NCBI GenBank assembly: GCA_937978655.1
Contig: CALJUX010000038.1
Location: 121,481 to 185,480 of the forward strand
Origin: an uncultured Chromatiaceae bacterium
Lineage (GTDB): Bacteria; Pseudomonadota; Gammaproteobacteria; Enterobacterales; Alteromonadaceae
Length of the DNA: 64,000 nucleotides
Direction of reading: 5' to 3'
Part shown: positions 53,861 through 62,950 of the stretch, piece by piece
Layout of the letters: every line of letters begins with the position of its first letter
Position numbering within the stretch: the stretch's first letter is position 1
Translations under genes and position numbers: made by a program
The notes under the pieces: model-generated
Database searches by the model: none
Told to the model about the DNA's origin: nothing
Seen by the model: only the letters and a program-made list of their open reading frames with translations

Positions 53861-54819
53861 TGCGGCTGTTCCGCGCTATTTTGCAGTTGCTGACCGGTTT
53901 GAAACCAATCGGCGCGGCCATTGAGAAAATCGACCACCGCCATGGCCTTTTTACCGGGCGGTTGCAGTTGTTCAATCACCAGCAAACCTTCCGAGGTGCC
54001 AATAGCGATGCCTTTTTTGTCGACTCGCACCACCTGGCCCGGTTGTGCTGTGCCTGCTTCAACCCGGGCTTGCCAGATTTTCAGCTGTTGTGTGCCGAGT
54101 TGCAGATAACTGACTGGCCAAGGGTTAAAAGCGCGAATTTCACGTTCCAGCGCGACGGCTGCTTTATTAAAATCGAGCTGCGCTTCTTCTTTGCTGAGCT
54201 TTTCGGCGTAGTTGGCGGCGCTGTCCTGCTGCGGCTGCGCTGTGGCCTGTAACGCGGGTAAATCCTGCAATGCTTCAACCAAAGCCTGTGGGCCTACCAC
54301 TGCAAGCTTGTCGTACAGCGTCGCGCTGGTGTCAGTGGCTTCTATGGGTAACGACGCGATGCTGAGCATAGCGCCAGTATCCAGGCCAGCATCCATTTGC
54401 ATAATAGTGACGCCGGTCTCAGTGTCGCCAGCCCACAGCGCGCGTTGGATCGGCGCCGCACCACGCCAGCGTGGTAACAAAGAACCATGCACATTGATAC
54501 AGCCAAGTTTTGGCGTGTCCAGCACCACTTGAGGCAGGATCAGGCCATAAGCCACCACCACCATCAAGTCAGCATTCAGTGCCGCCAGCTGTTGCTGCGC
54601 CGGCGCTTTTTTTAGTGACTTGGGCTGATAAACCGGAATGTCATGCGCCATCGCCAGCTGTTTGACCGGGCTGGCCTGTAACTGCTGACCACGGCCAGCC
54701 GGACGGTCCGGCTGAGTGTAGACTGCGATCACCTGATGCTCAGAATCGAGCAGGGCCTGCAAATGGCGGGCGGCGAAATCCGGCGTGCCGGCAAAAATAA
54801 TACGAAGCGGTGTGGTCAC
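53857..54819 (-). CDS. fmt: Methionyl-tRNA formyltransferase
   Basis: Formylates initiator Met-tRNA. It has 320 residues from GTG 54819 with AGGA upstream. FAGTPDFAARHLQALL opens the protein; the formyl-tetrahydrofolate site is in HGSLLPRWRGAAPIQ near residue 110, with the catalytic Asp in MDAGLDTGAM. It is paired with def, 11 bases downstream of it. Confidence 0.99.
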   Translation of the reverse strand: MTTPLRIIFAGTPDFAARHLQALLDSEHQVIAVYTQPDRPAGRGQQLQASPVKQLAMAHDIPVYQPKSLKKAPAQQQLAALNADLMVVVAYGLILPQVVLDTPKLGCINVHGSLLPRWRGAAPIQRALWAGDTETGVTIMQMDAGLDTGAMLSIASLPIEATDTSATLYDKLAVVGPQALVEALQDLPALQATAQPQQDSAANYAEKLSKEEAQLDFNKAAVALEREIRAFNPWPVSYLQLGTQQLKIWQARVEAGTAQPGQVVRVDKKGIAIGTSEGLLVIEQLQPPGKKAMAVVDFLNGRADWFQTGQQLQNSAEQPQ

Positions 54820-54830
54820 GGAGATTCCTG

Positions 54831-55337
54831 TCAGGCTTTAGCGGCGCGGGCTTGTTTTTCCAGCTTTTTCTTAATGCGATCGCGTTTTAACGGCGACAGA
54901 TAATCGATAAACAGTTTGCCGACCAGATGGTCCAGCTCATGCTGCAGGCAAATTGCCAGCAAGCCATCGGCTTTGACTTCAAACCAGTTGCCGTCTAAAT
55001 CCTGCGCTTTGAGCGTGATTTCAGCAGCACGTTCGACGTTGGCGTAGTTTTGCGGGACCGACAGACAGCCTTCTTCGTAGGTGGTGTCGCCGCTTTTTTC
55101 GGTGATTTCCGGGTTGATAAAAATCTGTGGCTGATTGCGTTCTTCAGATAAGTCGATCACGACTACACGTTGATGAACATTCACTTGAGTCGCTGCCAGA
55201 CCAATGCCATTTTCGGCGTACATGGTTTCCAGCATGTCTGCAACTAACTGACGAGTCTCAGTATTTACTGTCGCAACGGGTTTGGCGATGGTCCGCAGAC
55301 GTTCATCGGGATAATGTAAAACGGTTAAAACTGCCAT
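54831..55337 (-). CDS. def: Peptide deformylase
   Basis: Removes the N-formyl group from new proteins; metal enzyme. ATG 55337 gives 168 residues with AGGTG upstream; an upstream start at 55385 adds an unconserved tail. The three family motifs are GIGLAATQV, EGCLSVP and QHELDHLVG (HExxH type), giving one Cys and two His metal ligands. It leads def-fmt-rsmB-trkA and is divergent from the LysM gene, as in many gammaproteobacteria. Confidence 0.99.
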   Translation of the reverse strand: MAVLTVLHYPDERLRTIAKPVATVNTETRQLVADMLETMYAENGIGLAATQVNVHQRVVVIDLSEERNQPQIFINPEITEKSGDTTYEEGCLSVPQNYANVERAAEITLKAQDLDGNWFEVKADGLLAICLQHELDHLVGKLFIDYLSPLKRDRIKKKLEKQARAAKA

Positions 55338-55469
55338 GGCACCTACAAAATTATGCTTTGTGAATATAACTGTGTTATGGTTCAATTTTAGCCATTAAAT
55401 CGCTGTAATAACAGCTCCCTATGCATTCTGTGCAATAATTACTGCAGTTCCGGGCCGAAGGAAACTGGC

Positions 55470-56621
55470 ATGCTCAAAACAATAACAAGCTCAATCGCCG
55501 CCCTGTTGTTCTGTCTGACGACAACCGCGTCAGCTGACATTCTCGCCATAAAACCTGATGCACCCAAGAGTTACACCGTCAAACAAGGCGACACGCTGTG
55601 GGATATTTCTGGTTTATATCTGCAGCAGCCCTGGCTGTGGCCACAGTTGTGGAAACTGAATCCGCAGGTGGAAAACCCGCATTTAATTTATCCTGGCGAT
55701 GTACTGAGCCTGAGTTATGACAAAGACGGCCGGCCAGTGCTGACCGTCAATGGCAGCGCAATCAAAGTGTCGCCCTCCGCGACACCTGCCGACACGGGAG
55801 CCAGTCCTGGCATTCGGAAATTATCGCCGCAGGTGCGTAAATCGCTGAAAAACACCAAAGCGGTCACTACGCTGCCGCTGATGATGATTCGGCCTTTTCT
55901 GACTTACGAACAGTCGCTGTCTGCTGAGCAGATTGAACAGCTGCCATATGTATTGGGTGCTGATGACCATGTAAAAAACGCCAGTCAGGGCCATATTCTG
56001 TATGTTCGGGGCCAATTGCAGCAGGATGCCGCTTATGGCATTTATCGCAAGGGTAAAGCGTACACCGATCCGCAAACGGACGAAGTGCTTGGCTATGAAA
56101 CTATCCTGGTGGGCACAGCCCGCGCGTTTCGCAGCGGCGGTGCTGAAGTAACAGCGCCGGCGTCTGTGGCGGTATTGGATGTCAAGCAGGAGATCCGTCA
56201 GGGCGATCGGTTAATTCCGGCTGCGGACGGACAAAGTCTGCCGGCCTTTTTTGTGATGCGGAAACCTGAGCAGGCGGTGTCTGGCACTATTATTGACACA
56301 ACTTCAGACCTGCGGGAGTTTTCCAGCTGGGATATCGTGGTGCTGAACAAAGGCCAGCAGGATGGCGTCAAAGCCGGCTATATGTTTGGCATTTCCCGCC
56401 AGTCACCTACGGTCGTAGATTCCAGCCGCGGACCTGTGTATGTGTCAGATGCCTCCAAATATCAGAAAATTATGGGCAGTATCGATGGGGACCGTATCGA
56501 AATGCCCAAAGAGCAAATTGGTGAGCTGATGGTATTTAAAGTGGCGGAACGCACCAGCTTTGCTATCGTCACTGGTACAAAAAAACCAATCCGGGTTGGC
56601 GACAGTATCGGCGACCTGTAA
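55470..56621 (+). CDS. LysM-domain exported protein next to dprA
   Basis: A 383-residue exported protein. The signal peptide ends at ASA-DI near residue 23. The LysM peptidoglycan-binding domain is at about residues 34-83 (YTVKQGDTLWDISGLYL to GDVLSL). The C-terminal 250 residues are not a known catalytic domain to me. The gene is the usual upstream neighbour of dprA-smg and divergent from def; its function there is unestablished. Confidence 0.92.
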   Translation: MLKTITSSIAALLFCLTTTASADILAIKPDAPKSYTVKQGDTLWDISGLYLQQPWLWPQLWKLNPQVENPHLIYPGDVLSLSYDKDGRPVLTVNGSAIKVSPSATPADTGASPGIRKLSPQVRKSLKNTKAVTTLPLMMIRPFLTYEQSLSAEQIEQLPYVLGADDHVKNASQGHILYVRGQLQQDAAYGIYRKGKAYTDPQTDEVLGYETILVGTARAFRSGGAEVTAPASVAVLDVKQEIRQGDRLIPAADGQSLPAFFVMRKPEQAVSGTIIDTTSDLREFSSWDIVVLNKGQQDGVKAGYMFGISRQSPTVVDSSRGPVYVSDASKYQKIMGSIDGDRIEMPKEQIGELMVFKVAERTSFAIVTGTKKPIRVGDSIGDL

Positions 56622-56692
56622 CGCTTATCAACAGGTCCTGCGGGTGCTGGTTACAACCTGAAAGGACATTATCCGGCCTATAGGGGGAGATC

Positions 56693-57781
56693 ATGGACGA
56701 TCTCATCTGCTGGCTGCGACTGATGGCAGTGCCGGGGCTTGATGCCAACGCTCTGCAGGCTGTCAGTCCGGCTGTTTCAATCGCCGAGCTGTGTCAGGCA
56801 TCTGTTACTCAATTGCAACAGCTGGGCTTTTCTGCCTCGCATGCCTTGCATTTAAGCCAATCCCAACGCAAAGCCGAACAGGCGCAGCAATGGTTGCAAA
56901 GTGCGCCAGGACGCTGGTTTATTCCGTTTGCAGATCCGCGTTATCCGCCATTACTGCGTGAAATTAAACATCCGCCAGTCGGGTTATTTGGTTGTGGTGA
57001 CCCCACAGTATTACAAAAACCTCAGATAGCTATTGTTGGCAGCCGCAGGCCTACGCCGGCAGGCAAGCAGCTGGCGCTTGAATTTGCCGCAGAACTGGCC
57101 GCACTCGGCTTTGTTATCACCAGTGGTATGGCACGAGGCATCGACGGCGCGGCCCATCAGGGTGCACTGAAAGCGAATGGTGAGACCATTGCAGTGATGG
57201 GGCATGGTTTATGTCACTTGTACCCGCCGCAGCATCAGACGCTGCAACAACAAATCATGGCGCAGGGCGCTGTGGTTGCAGAGTTTTTGCCACAACAGCA
57301 TCCAAAAGCCGAGTTTTTCCCGATTAGGAATCGCATTGTGGTCGGGCTGAGTCTGGGCACTTTAGTGGTTGAGGCGGCAGAAAAAAGCGGTTCGCTGATT
57401 AGTGCCCATTATGCCGCCGAATATAGCCGCGACGTGTTTGCCATCCCGGGATCTATCCGTAACCCGCAAGTGGCGGGTTGCCATCAGCTTATTTTGCAGG
57501 GCGCTAAATTAACCCGCTCTGTGGCCGATATCCTGGAAGAGTTAGCACCGCTGCTTGCAGCAGATTTATTCAGCCATCCGGTTGAAAAAAATAGTTGTTT
57601 GCCACTCTTGTCCGACGAAGGCTTGTTAGCTAACGTAGGAGATGAGGCAACTGCAATAGACCTGATTGCAGACCGTGCAGCAATGCCGGTAGCCGACGTA
57701 ACCATAGCCCTGCAACAGCTTGAATTAACTGGCGCAGTGGCAGCCGTACCTGGTGGCTACATTCGAGTGAGGAGGGCCTAG
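56693..57781 (+). CDS. dprA: DprA/Smf, DNA-processing protein
   Basis: Loads RecA on incoming single-stranded DNA during transformation. It has 362 residues. The Rossmann-like domain has GSRRPTPAGKQ near residue 116 and SGMARGIDGAAHQGAL near residue 143. A C-terminal winged-helix-like segment is present (AMPVADVTIALQQLELTG). GGGGGAG precedes the ATG. Smg follows after three bases. Confidence 0.97.
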   Translation: MDDLICWLRLMAVPGLDANALQAVSPAVSIAELCQASVTQLQQLGFSASHALHLSQSQRKAEQAQQWLQSAPGRWFIPFADPRYPPLLREIKHPPVGLFGCGDPTVLQKPQIAIVGSRRPTPAGKQLALEFAAELAALGFVITSGMARGIDGAAHQGALKANGETIAVMGHGLCHLYPPQHQTLQQQIMAQGAVVAEFLPQQHPKAEFFPIRNRIVVGLSLGTLVVEAAEKSGSLISAHYAAEYSRDVFAIPGSIRNPQVAGCHQLILQGAKLTRSVADILEELAPLLAADLFSHPVEKNSCLPLLSDEGLLANVGDEATAIDLIADRAAMPVADVTIALQQLELTGAVAAVPGGYIRVRRA

Positions 57782-57783
57782 TC

Positions 57784-58257
57784 ATGTTTGATATCCTCGT
57801 CTACCTGTTTGAGAATTACATCCACAACGAATCGGAAATTTACGTCAACCAGGCTGATTTGACCAAAGAACTGGTCAAAGCCGGATTTCATGATGATGAC
57901 ATCTTCAAAGCCCTGCGCTGGCTGGAAAATTTATCCCAGCTGCAAGAGAGTCATGTAAAACCTTACCTGACCAAAACCACATCGACCGCGTTACGCGTTT
58001 ATACACCGCAAGAGTTAAGGAAGCTCGATGCTGAGTGTCGTGGTTTTCTGCTGTTTCTGGAGCAAATCAATGTGTTGGATTTGCCCACCCGCGAAATGGT
58101 GTTGGACCGGGTGATGGATTTGGATAGCGCCGAAGTGAGCCTGGAAGATTTAAAATGGGTGGTGTTAATGGTGTTGTTTAACGCTCCAGGCCATGAAACA
58201 GCTTATGCCCAAATGGAAGATTTGATTTTTGAAGAACCTACCGGCCTGCTGCACTAA
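57784..58257 (+). CDS. smg: Smg (DUF494) protein
   Basis: A 157-residue acidic protein of unknown function, the same length as E. coli Smg. Conserved blocks are MFDILVYLFENYI, CRGFLLFLEQINVLDL and DLKWVVLMVLFN. It shares the dprA operon with a ribosome site inside the dprA end. Confidence 0.96.
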   Translation: MFDILVYLFENYIHNESEIYVNQADLTKELVKAGFHDDDIFKALRWLENLSQLQESHVKPYLTKTTSTALRVYTPQELRKLDAECRGFLLFLEQINVLDLPTREMVLDRVMDLDSAEVSLEDLKWVVLMVLFNAPGHETAYAQMEDLIFEEPTGLLH

Positions 58258-58289
58258 AGCGCTGCACGTTTATAAATGAATGTTGATAC

Positions 58290-58318
58290 AACGCCGGTAT
58301 TTACCGGCGTTGCCTTTT
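58290..58318 (+). terminator. Hairpin terminator after smg
   Basis: AACGCCGGTA/TACCGGCGTT perfect ten-base-pair stem with a two-base loop; T tract GCCTTTT is offset by three bases. Confidence 0.6.
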
Positions 58319-58371
58319 CTGCGGCCAACTGTGCGATAATATTGCATTATCGTCCGCTGCCCGACTGAGTT

Positions 58372-58911
58372 ATGTCTGACCAACCTTTGTTTGCTATTCC
58401 AGAACACAAACAAATCTGTCCATTGTGCCAGCATGAACTGGTGATGCGATCCGGCAAACACGGGCCATTTCTGGGCTGCAGTAACTATCCGGCCTGTCAT
58501 TATATTCAGAATTTGCACCCGCACGACAGCACTGTCGTCAAGCTGCTGGAAGACACGCCATGTCCAAGTTGCGGCTCTGCGCTGGCGGTTAAAAATGGCC
58601 GTTATGGCATGTTTATCGGTTGCAGCAATTTTCCGGCCTGTCATTTTATTGTGCACGAGGAGCCGGTGGTGGTTGAGGATGTGCATTGCCCGCAGTGTCA
58701 AAGCGGTAAACTGGTCGAGCGTACTAGTAAGTTCGGCAAAACCTTTTATGGCTGTGACCAATATCCGAAATGCGATTTTGTGCTGAATTTTAAACCTGTC
58801 GCCGGCACTTGCCAGAGCTGTGGCTTTAGCCTGCTGGCGGAAAAGCCGGGCGCCCATGGGGTCAAGCTGATTTGCGCCAGCCGTAAATGTCAGGCGGTGC
58901 AGTCGCGCTAA
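58372..58911 (+). CDS. YrdD-like topoisomerase-type zinc-finger protein
   Basis: A 179-residue protein made almost wholly of C4 zinc fingers related to the tail of topoisomerase I. Three canonical repeats of pattern CPxC-x15-GxF-x-GCSN-x2-PxC start near residues 17, 64 and 106. A fourth, divergent one begins near residue 145 (CQSCG...CASRKCQ). Probably binds single-stranded nucleic acid. In E. coli the equivalent yrdD is followed by tsaC and aroE; here purK comes next. Confidence 0.9.
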   Translation: MSDQPLFAIPEHKQICPLCQHELVMRSGKHGPFLGCSNYPACHYIQNLHPHDSTVVKLLEDTPCPSCGSALAVKNGRYGMFIGCSNFPACHFIVHEEPVVVEDVHCPQCQSGKLVERTSKFGKTFYGCDQYPKCDFVLNFKPVAGTCQSCGFSLLAEKPGAHGVKLICASRKCQAVQSR

Positions 58912-58937
58912 ATACCTCTCGCACAATACAAAAAGAA

Positions 58938-58962
58938 AAGGCCCATCAGGGCCTTATTTTTT
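58938..58962. terminator. Bidirectional terminator between yrdD and purK
   Basis: AAGGCCC/GGGCCTT stem with ATCA loop, A-rich before and ATTTTTT after, between convergent genes. Confidence 0.85.
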
Positions 58963-58980
58963 GCAAACTACGCAGTTCGC

Positions 58981-60135
58981 TTATCTGGCGCGTTCGCGCA
59001 ATTTTGCCGCCATTTCAGCAACTTCCGGGAAGCTGCTTTCAGGCAATAACGCGCTTAAAGCGCTGAATCTTTCCGCCAGCTCTTTGACCGTGGAGCCACA
59101 AATATTGATATGCCCCATTTTGCGGCCAGCCCGTTTTGTTTTGCCATACCAGTGCAGGTGGCAAGATGGCAGGCTTAGCACTGCGGGATTGACATGGTCT
59201 TCGCCGAGAATGTTCACCATCACCGTCGGCCGTACTAAGGCCGTACTGCCCAGCGGCAAGCCACAGACTGCACGCAAGTGGTTCTCGAACTGGCAGGTAT
59301 CAGCACCTTGTTGCGTCCAGTGGCCTGAGTTGTGAACGCGTGGCGCTATTTCGTTGACCAGTAACTGCTCGCCAACCTGAAAAAACTCCAGCGCCAGCAC
59401 ACCAACATATTGCAGTTGATTGGCCACCGCATCGAACATTTGTTTGGCTTGTTGTTGTAGCGCGTTATCGGATGACAACGCCAGCGACACCGACAGCACG
59501 CCATTGACGTGGTGATTTTCCGTCAATGGATACACCACGGTATCGCCATGTTCATTGCGCGCTCCGACCAGACTGACTTCGCGGTCAAACCGGACAAACT
59601 GTTCAGCAACAATCGCTTGCGGCAAACTGTGATCGGCGCCAGCAATAAAGGCGGCAATATCAGCCCAGACTAATGCCGCATCTTCCAAATGCTTTAAACG
59701 CCACTGGCCTTTACCATCGTAGCCAGCCAACGCGCTTTTTAATACCAGTGGCAAACCCAGTTCGTTAATCGCCAGCATAAACTCAGTTTCAGTCTGCACA
59801 ATGCGGTAACCGGCATTGGCGACGCCAGCGGCGTCCAATAAGGCTTTTTCCTGCCGCCGGTCACCACCAGCTTTGATAGCGGTGCTGTTCGGTTTGAATT
59901 TACCACTGGCTTCACATACTGCCTGCACTGGGTATGGGATGTGTTCGAATTCCGAAGTCACCACATCCGCAGCTGCGACTGCCTGTTCTAGTGTGAGTGG
60001 ATAGATTTCACCAGTCACCGGATGTTGTACTTTGGCCGAATTTACATCATAAGCGGTGACTTGCAGATTCAGCGGCGCGCCAGCAAGTGCCATCATTCGT
60101 GCCAGTTGCCCGGCGCCCATGACTAATACGTTCAT
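58981..60135 (-). CDS. purK: PurK, N5-carboxyaminoimidazole ribonucleotide synthase
   Basis: ATP-grasp enzyme that carboxylates AIR in purine synthesis. ATG 60135 overlaps the purE stop (TGATG), with a GTG one codon upstream. It has 384 residues. MGAGQLARMMALAGAPL opens the protein; PLVLKSALAGYDGKGQ holds the ATP-binding glycine loop, and LALEFFQ with VNEIAPRVHNSGH the metal and substrate residues. Confidence 0.98.
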   Translation of the reverse strand: MNVLVMGAGQLARMMALAGAPLNLQVTAYDVNSAKVQHPVTGEIYPLTLEQAVAAADVVTSEFEHIPYPVQAVCEASGKFKPNSTAIKAGGDRRQEKALLDAAGVANAGYRIVQTETEFMLAINELGLPLVLKSALAGYDGKGQWRLKHLEDAALVWADIAAFIAGADHSLPQAIVAEQFVRFDREVSLVGARNEHGDTVVYPLTENHHVNGVLSVSLALSSDNALQQQAKQMFDAVANQLQYVGVLALEFFQVGEQLLVNEIAPRVHNSGHWTQQGADTCQFENHLRAVCGLPLGSTALVRPTVMVNILGEDHVNPAVLSLPSCHLHWYGKTKRAGRKMGHINICGSTVKELAERFSALSALLPESSFPEVAEMAAKLRERAR

Positions 60136-60623
60136 CACGCTTCCTCGGCCGGGTTTGGCTGTGCCAGTACAGAGTCGGTTTGTTCTTTGCGAAATGCATC
60201 GATTTTAGCCATTAAGCTATCGTCACTGGTCGCCAGAATTTGTGCGGCCAATAAACCGGCATTGGCTGCGCCGGCATCACCGATGGCCAAAGTGCCAACT
60301 GCAACACCTTTTGGCATTTGCACAATCGAGAGTAAAGAATCGAGACCTTTTAATGCTTTAGATTGCACCGGCACGCCCAGTACCGGTAATGACGTGAAAG
60401 CTGCAGCCATGCCTGGCAGGTGCGCAGCGCCGCCGGCGCCAGCGATAATCACTTTTAAACCGCGGCTTGCGGCATTCCCGGCATATTCAGCCAGTAAGTG
60501 CGGGGTACGATGCGCAGAAACAACAGTGGTTTCATAAACGATGCCGAATTTGTCTAACATGTCTGCTGCGTTTTTCATGGTAGGCCAATCGGATTTGGAG
60601 CCCATAATGATACCGACTTTCAT
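60135..60623 (-). CDS. purE: PurE, N5-CAIR mutase
   Basis: Moves the carboxylate from N5 to C4 in purine synthesis. ATG 60623 (AGGAA six bases upstream) gives 162 residues; the ATG at 60656 adds an unconserved stretch. Motifs are GSKSDWPTM, SAHRTP and AGGAAHLPGM, all of the class I mutase type that works with PurK. Confidence 0.98.
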   Translation of the reverse strand: MKVGIIMGSKSDWPTMKNAADMLDKFGIVYETTVVSAHRTPHLLAEYAGNAASRGLKVIIAGAGGAAHLPGMAAAFTSLPVLGVPVQSKALKGLDSLLSIVQMPKGVAVGTLAIGDAGAANAGLLAAQILATSDDSLMAKIDAFRKEQTDSVLAQPNPAEEA

Positions 60624-60742
60624 TGCTGTTTCCTCAAAACCGCCAGGTGCTGGCATAATAGGGCGCTATTATAGCCATCTGGCCGTGGCCAGGAAAATTT
60701 TTCACCAGTGTCTTCTGTCGGAAGCGCTAAACGGGAGCCGAT

Positions 60743-61660
60743 ATGTCCGTTGATAAACACGCCGTCAAAGCTTTTTTACTGCAGTTGCAGGAGCAAATTT
60801 GCGCTGCACTTGAGCAATCCGATGGCGCCGCCCGTTTTGTCGAAGACAGCTGGGAGCGGGCGGAAGGTGGCGGCGGTCGCAGCCGGGTACTGACGAAAGG
60901 TGAAGTGTTTGAACAAGCCGGCGTGAATTTCTCCCATGTGTTTGGTGACAAAATGCCAGCCTCGGCAACGGCCCACCGGCCGGAATTAGCGGGCCGGCGC
61001 TTTGAAGCGATGGGCGTCTCGCTGGTGATTCACCCGAATAATCCTTTTGTGCCAACCAGCCACGCCAATGTGCGGTTTTTTATCGCCGAGAAAGAAGGTG
61101 AAGCGCCGGTCTGGTGGTTTGGTGGCGGTTTTGACCTGACGCCGTTTTATCCGTTTGAAGAGGATGTCCGGCACTGGCACCAGGTCGCCTTTGATTGCTG
61201 CGCGCCTTTTGGCGCAGATGTGTATCCAAAATACAAAGCCTGGTGTGATGAATACTTTTATCTGAAACACCGGGGCGAGACACGTGGTGTCGGTGGTTTG
61301 TTTTTTGATGACTTAAATCAGTGGGGCTTCGAGCGCAGTTTCGCTTTTATGCGTGCGGTTGGCGAAGCCTTTATCAAGGCGTATCAGCCGATTGTCGAGC
61401 GACGCAAGCAAACGCCATACACTGAGGCGCAGCGCCAATTCCAGCTGTATCGTCGCGGTCGTTATGTCGAATTTAATCTGGTATTTGACCGCGGGACTTT
61501 ATTTGGCCTGCAAAGCGGCGGTCGCACCGAATCGATTTTAATGTCGATGCCGCCACTGGTGCGCTGGGAATATGGTTTTGTGCCAGCCGAAGGCTCGGCC
61601 GAGGCGCTGTTGTACCAGCGTTATCTGCAGCCGCAGGACTGGCTGGGTATCAACCGTTAG
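60743..61660 (+). CDS. hemF: HemF, oxygen-dependent coproporphyrinogen III oxidase
   Basis: Aerobic step of haem synthesis. It has 305 residues. Signature blocks are RAEGGGGRSRVL, NPFVPTSHANVRFF, WWFGGGFDLTPFYPFEEDVRHWH (part GGGFDLTPFYP) and RRGRYVEFNLVFDRGT. GGGAG precedes the ATG by five bases. It is divergent from purEK. Confidence 0.99.
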   Translation: MSVDKHAVKAFLLQLQEQICAALEQSDGAARFVEDSWERAEGGGGRSRVLTKGEVFEQAGVNFSHVFGDKMPASATAHRPELAGRRFEAMGVSLVIHPNNPFVPTSHANVRFFIAEKEGEAPVWWFGGGFDLTPFYPFEEDVRHWHQVAFDCCAPFGADVYPKYKAWCDEYFYLKHRGETRGVGGLFFDDLNQWGFERSFAFMRAVGEAFIKAYQPIVERRKQTPYTEAQRQFQLYRRGRYVEFNLVFDRGTLFGLQSGGRTESILMSMPPLVRWEYGFVPAEGSAEALLYQRYLQPQDWLGINR

Positions 61661-61666
61661 GCGGGT

Positions 61667-62119
61667 TTAACGGGGCCGGCCCTGTTCGTCCTGGTTGATC
61701 ATGTGGCTGGCCAGTTGTCCCAAGGCCTCGCTCAGACCGCCACGCAGTACCGGGTCGGCTACCACTTCAGCCAGTGCCTGGTTCATGCAAAACATCCACT
61801 GGTCGCGCAGGGTTGGGTTGACAGTAAAAGGCATATGGCGGGCGCGTAGCCGTGGGTGACCATATTTCTGTTCAAACAAACCTGGGCCGCCAAGCCAACC
61901 GGATAAAAACTCAAAGAATTTTTGCCGGATGGTATCCAGTGGCAACGGATGGATCGCATAGAGTTCTGCCGCTTGCGGCGCCGTGGCCATGATATCGTAA
62001 AAGCGGTTGGCCAGACGACGGGTTGCCTCTTCGCCACCAATCAGCTGATACGGGGTCTGTTGGGGTGTCGGGTGTGCAGGATTTTTTGGTGACAACATTT
62101 GGATTAACTTCTTAAGCAT
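61667..62119 (-). CDS. Group II truncated haemoglobin
   Basis: A 150-residue 2-on-2 globin. ATG 62119 is the best start, though its ribosome site is weak; upstream ATGs would run into aroE. Conserved positions are PYQLIGGEEATRRL, RFYDIM, the E-helix and loop FLSGWLGGPGLFEQKYGHPRLRARHMPF (with GGP, YGHP and RMRH-like RARH), and DQWMFCMNQAL with the G8 Trp. The proximal His is the one in YGHPRLRARH. It binds oxygen or NO ligands; role unknown. The gene lies between convergent hemF and divergent aroE. Confidence 0.9.
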   Translation of the reverse strand: MLKKLIQMLSPKNPAHPTPQQTPYQLIGGEEATRRLANRFYDIMATAPQAAELYAIHPLPLDTIRQKFFEFLSGWLGGPGLFEQKYGHPRLRARHMPFTVNPTLRDQWMFCMNQALAEVVADPVLRGGLSEALGQLASHMINQDEQGRPR

Positions 62120-62134
62120 GATGGGAGCTTCTTT

Positions 62135-62950
62135 GTGGATCGATATGCTGTTTTTGGTCATCCGATAGGACATTCCAAATCGCCGCTGATCCATCGCTGG
62201 TTTGCCGAACAAACCGGCCAGGTTCTGACATATGAGGCGATTTTAGCACCGCTCGATGGCTTTGCCGACAGCTGGCAACACTTTGTTGCCGAAGGTGGGC
62301 GGGGTGGCAATGTCACTGTGCCGTTTAAAGAGCAGGCTTTTGCCTTAGCCCAGGTGCTGAGTGAGCGGGCGCAGCTGGCAGGTGCGGTGAACACCTTATA
62401 TCTGGACGAGCAACAACGTCTTTGTGGGGATAATACTGATGGAGCCGGGTTGGTGGCCGATTTACTGCGCCAGGATGCATTGCTCGAAGGCGCGAATGTG
62501 TTGCTGTTGGGCGCCGGTGGCGCCAGTCGCGGGGTGATGCAACCATTACTGGATGCAGGTGTGGCACATATTCATCTGGCGAACCGAACTGTCAGTAAGG
62601 CAGAACAGATCGCGGCACTCTTTGATAAACGGGTCAGCGCCGGCAGTTATGCCGCAGTGCCGAAACAGCGCTGGCATTTATTGATCAATGCGACGTCCAG
62701 TGGTTTACAGGGCGAGCGCCCACCTTTACATGAACAACACCTGGAATATTGTCAGCTGGCCTATGACATGCTGTATGGTGCTGCACCGACGCCATTTTTA
62801 CAGTGGAGTCATCAGCAGGGAGTGCCACAAACTGCTGATGGTCTGGGCATGTTGGTATCGCAGGCGGCAGAAAGCTTTTATCTCTGGCGGGGTGTGAGAC
62901 CGGAAGTAGAGCCGGTACTGGCAAAATTAAGGGAATTGGTGCGCGGATGA
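62135..62950 (+). CDS. aroE: AroE, shikimate dehydrogenase
   Basis: Reduces 3-dehydroshikimate with NADPH. It has 271 residues from GTG 62135 with GGGAG seven bases upstream, matching the E. coli N-terminus. GHPIGHSKSPLIH at residues 8-20, VTVPFKEQAF with the catalytic Lys, DNTDGAG with the catalytic Asp, and the NADP motif GAGGASRGV are present. Its start lies only 15 bases from that of the divergent globin gene, so its promoter must be within or beyond that gene. Confidence 0.98.
   Translation: MDRYAVFGHPIGHSKSPLIHRWFAEQTGQVLTYEAILAPLDGFADSWQHFVAEGGRGGNVTVPFKEQAFALAQVLSERAQLAGAVNTLYLDEQQRLCGDNTDGAGLVADLLRQDALLEGANVLLLGAGGASRGVMQPLLDAGVAHIHLANRTVSKAEQIAALFDKRVSAGSYAAVPKQRWHLLINATSSGLQGERPPLHEQHLEYCQLAYDMLYGAAPTPFLQWSHQQGVPQTADGLGMLVSQAAESFYLWRGVRPEVEPVLAKLRELVRG

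Noticed and set aside
58270..58926. Minus-strand open frame of 218 codons opposite the yrdD-like gene
   Set aside because: The plus strand shows clear repeated zinc fingers; the minus frame runs through two terminators.
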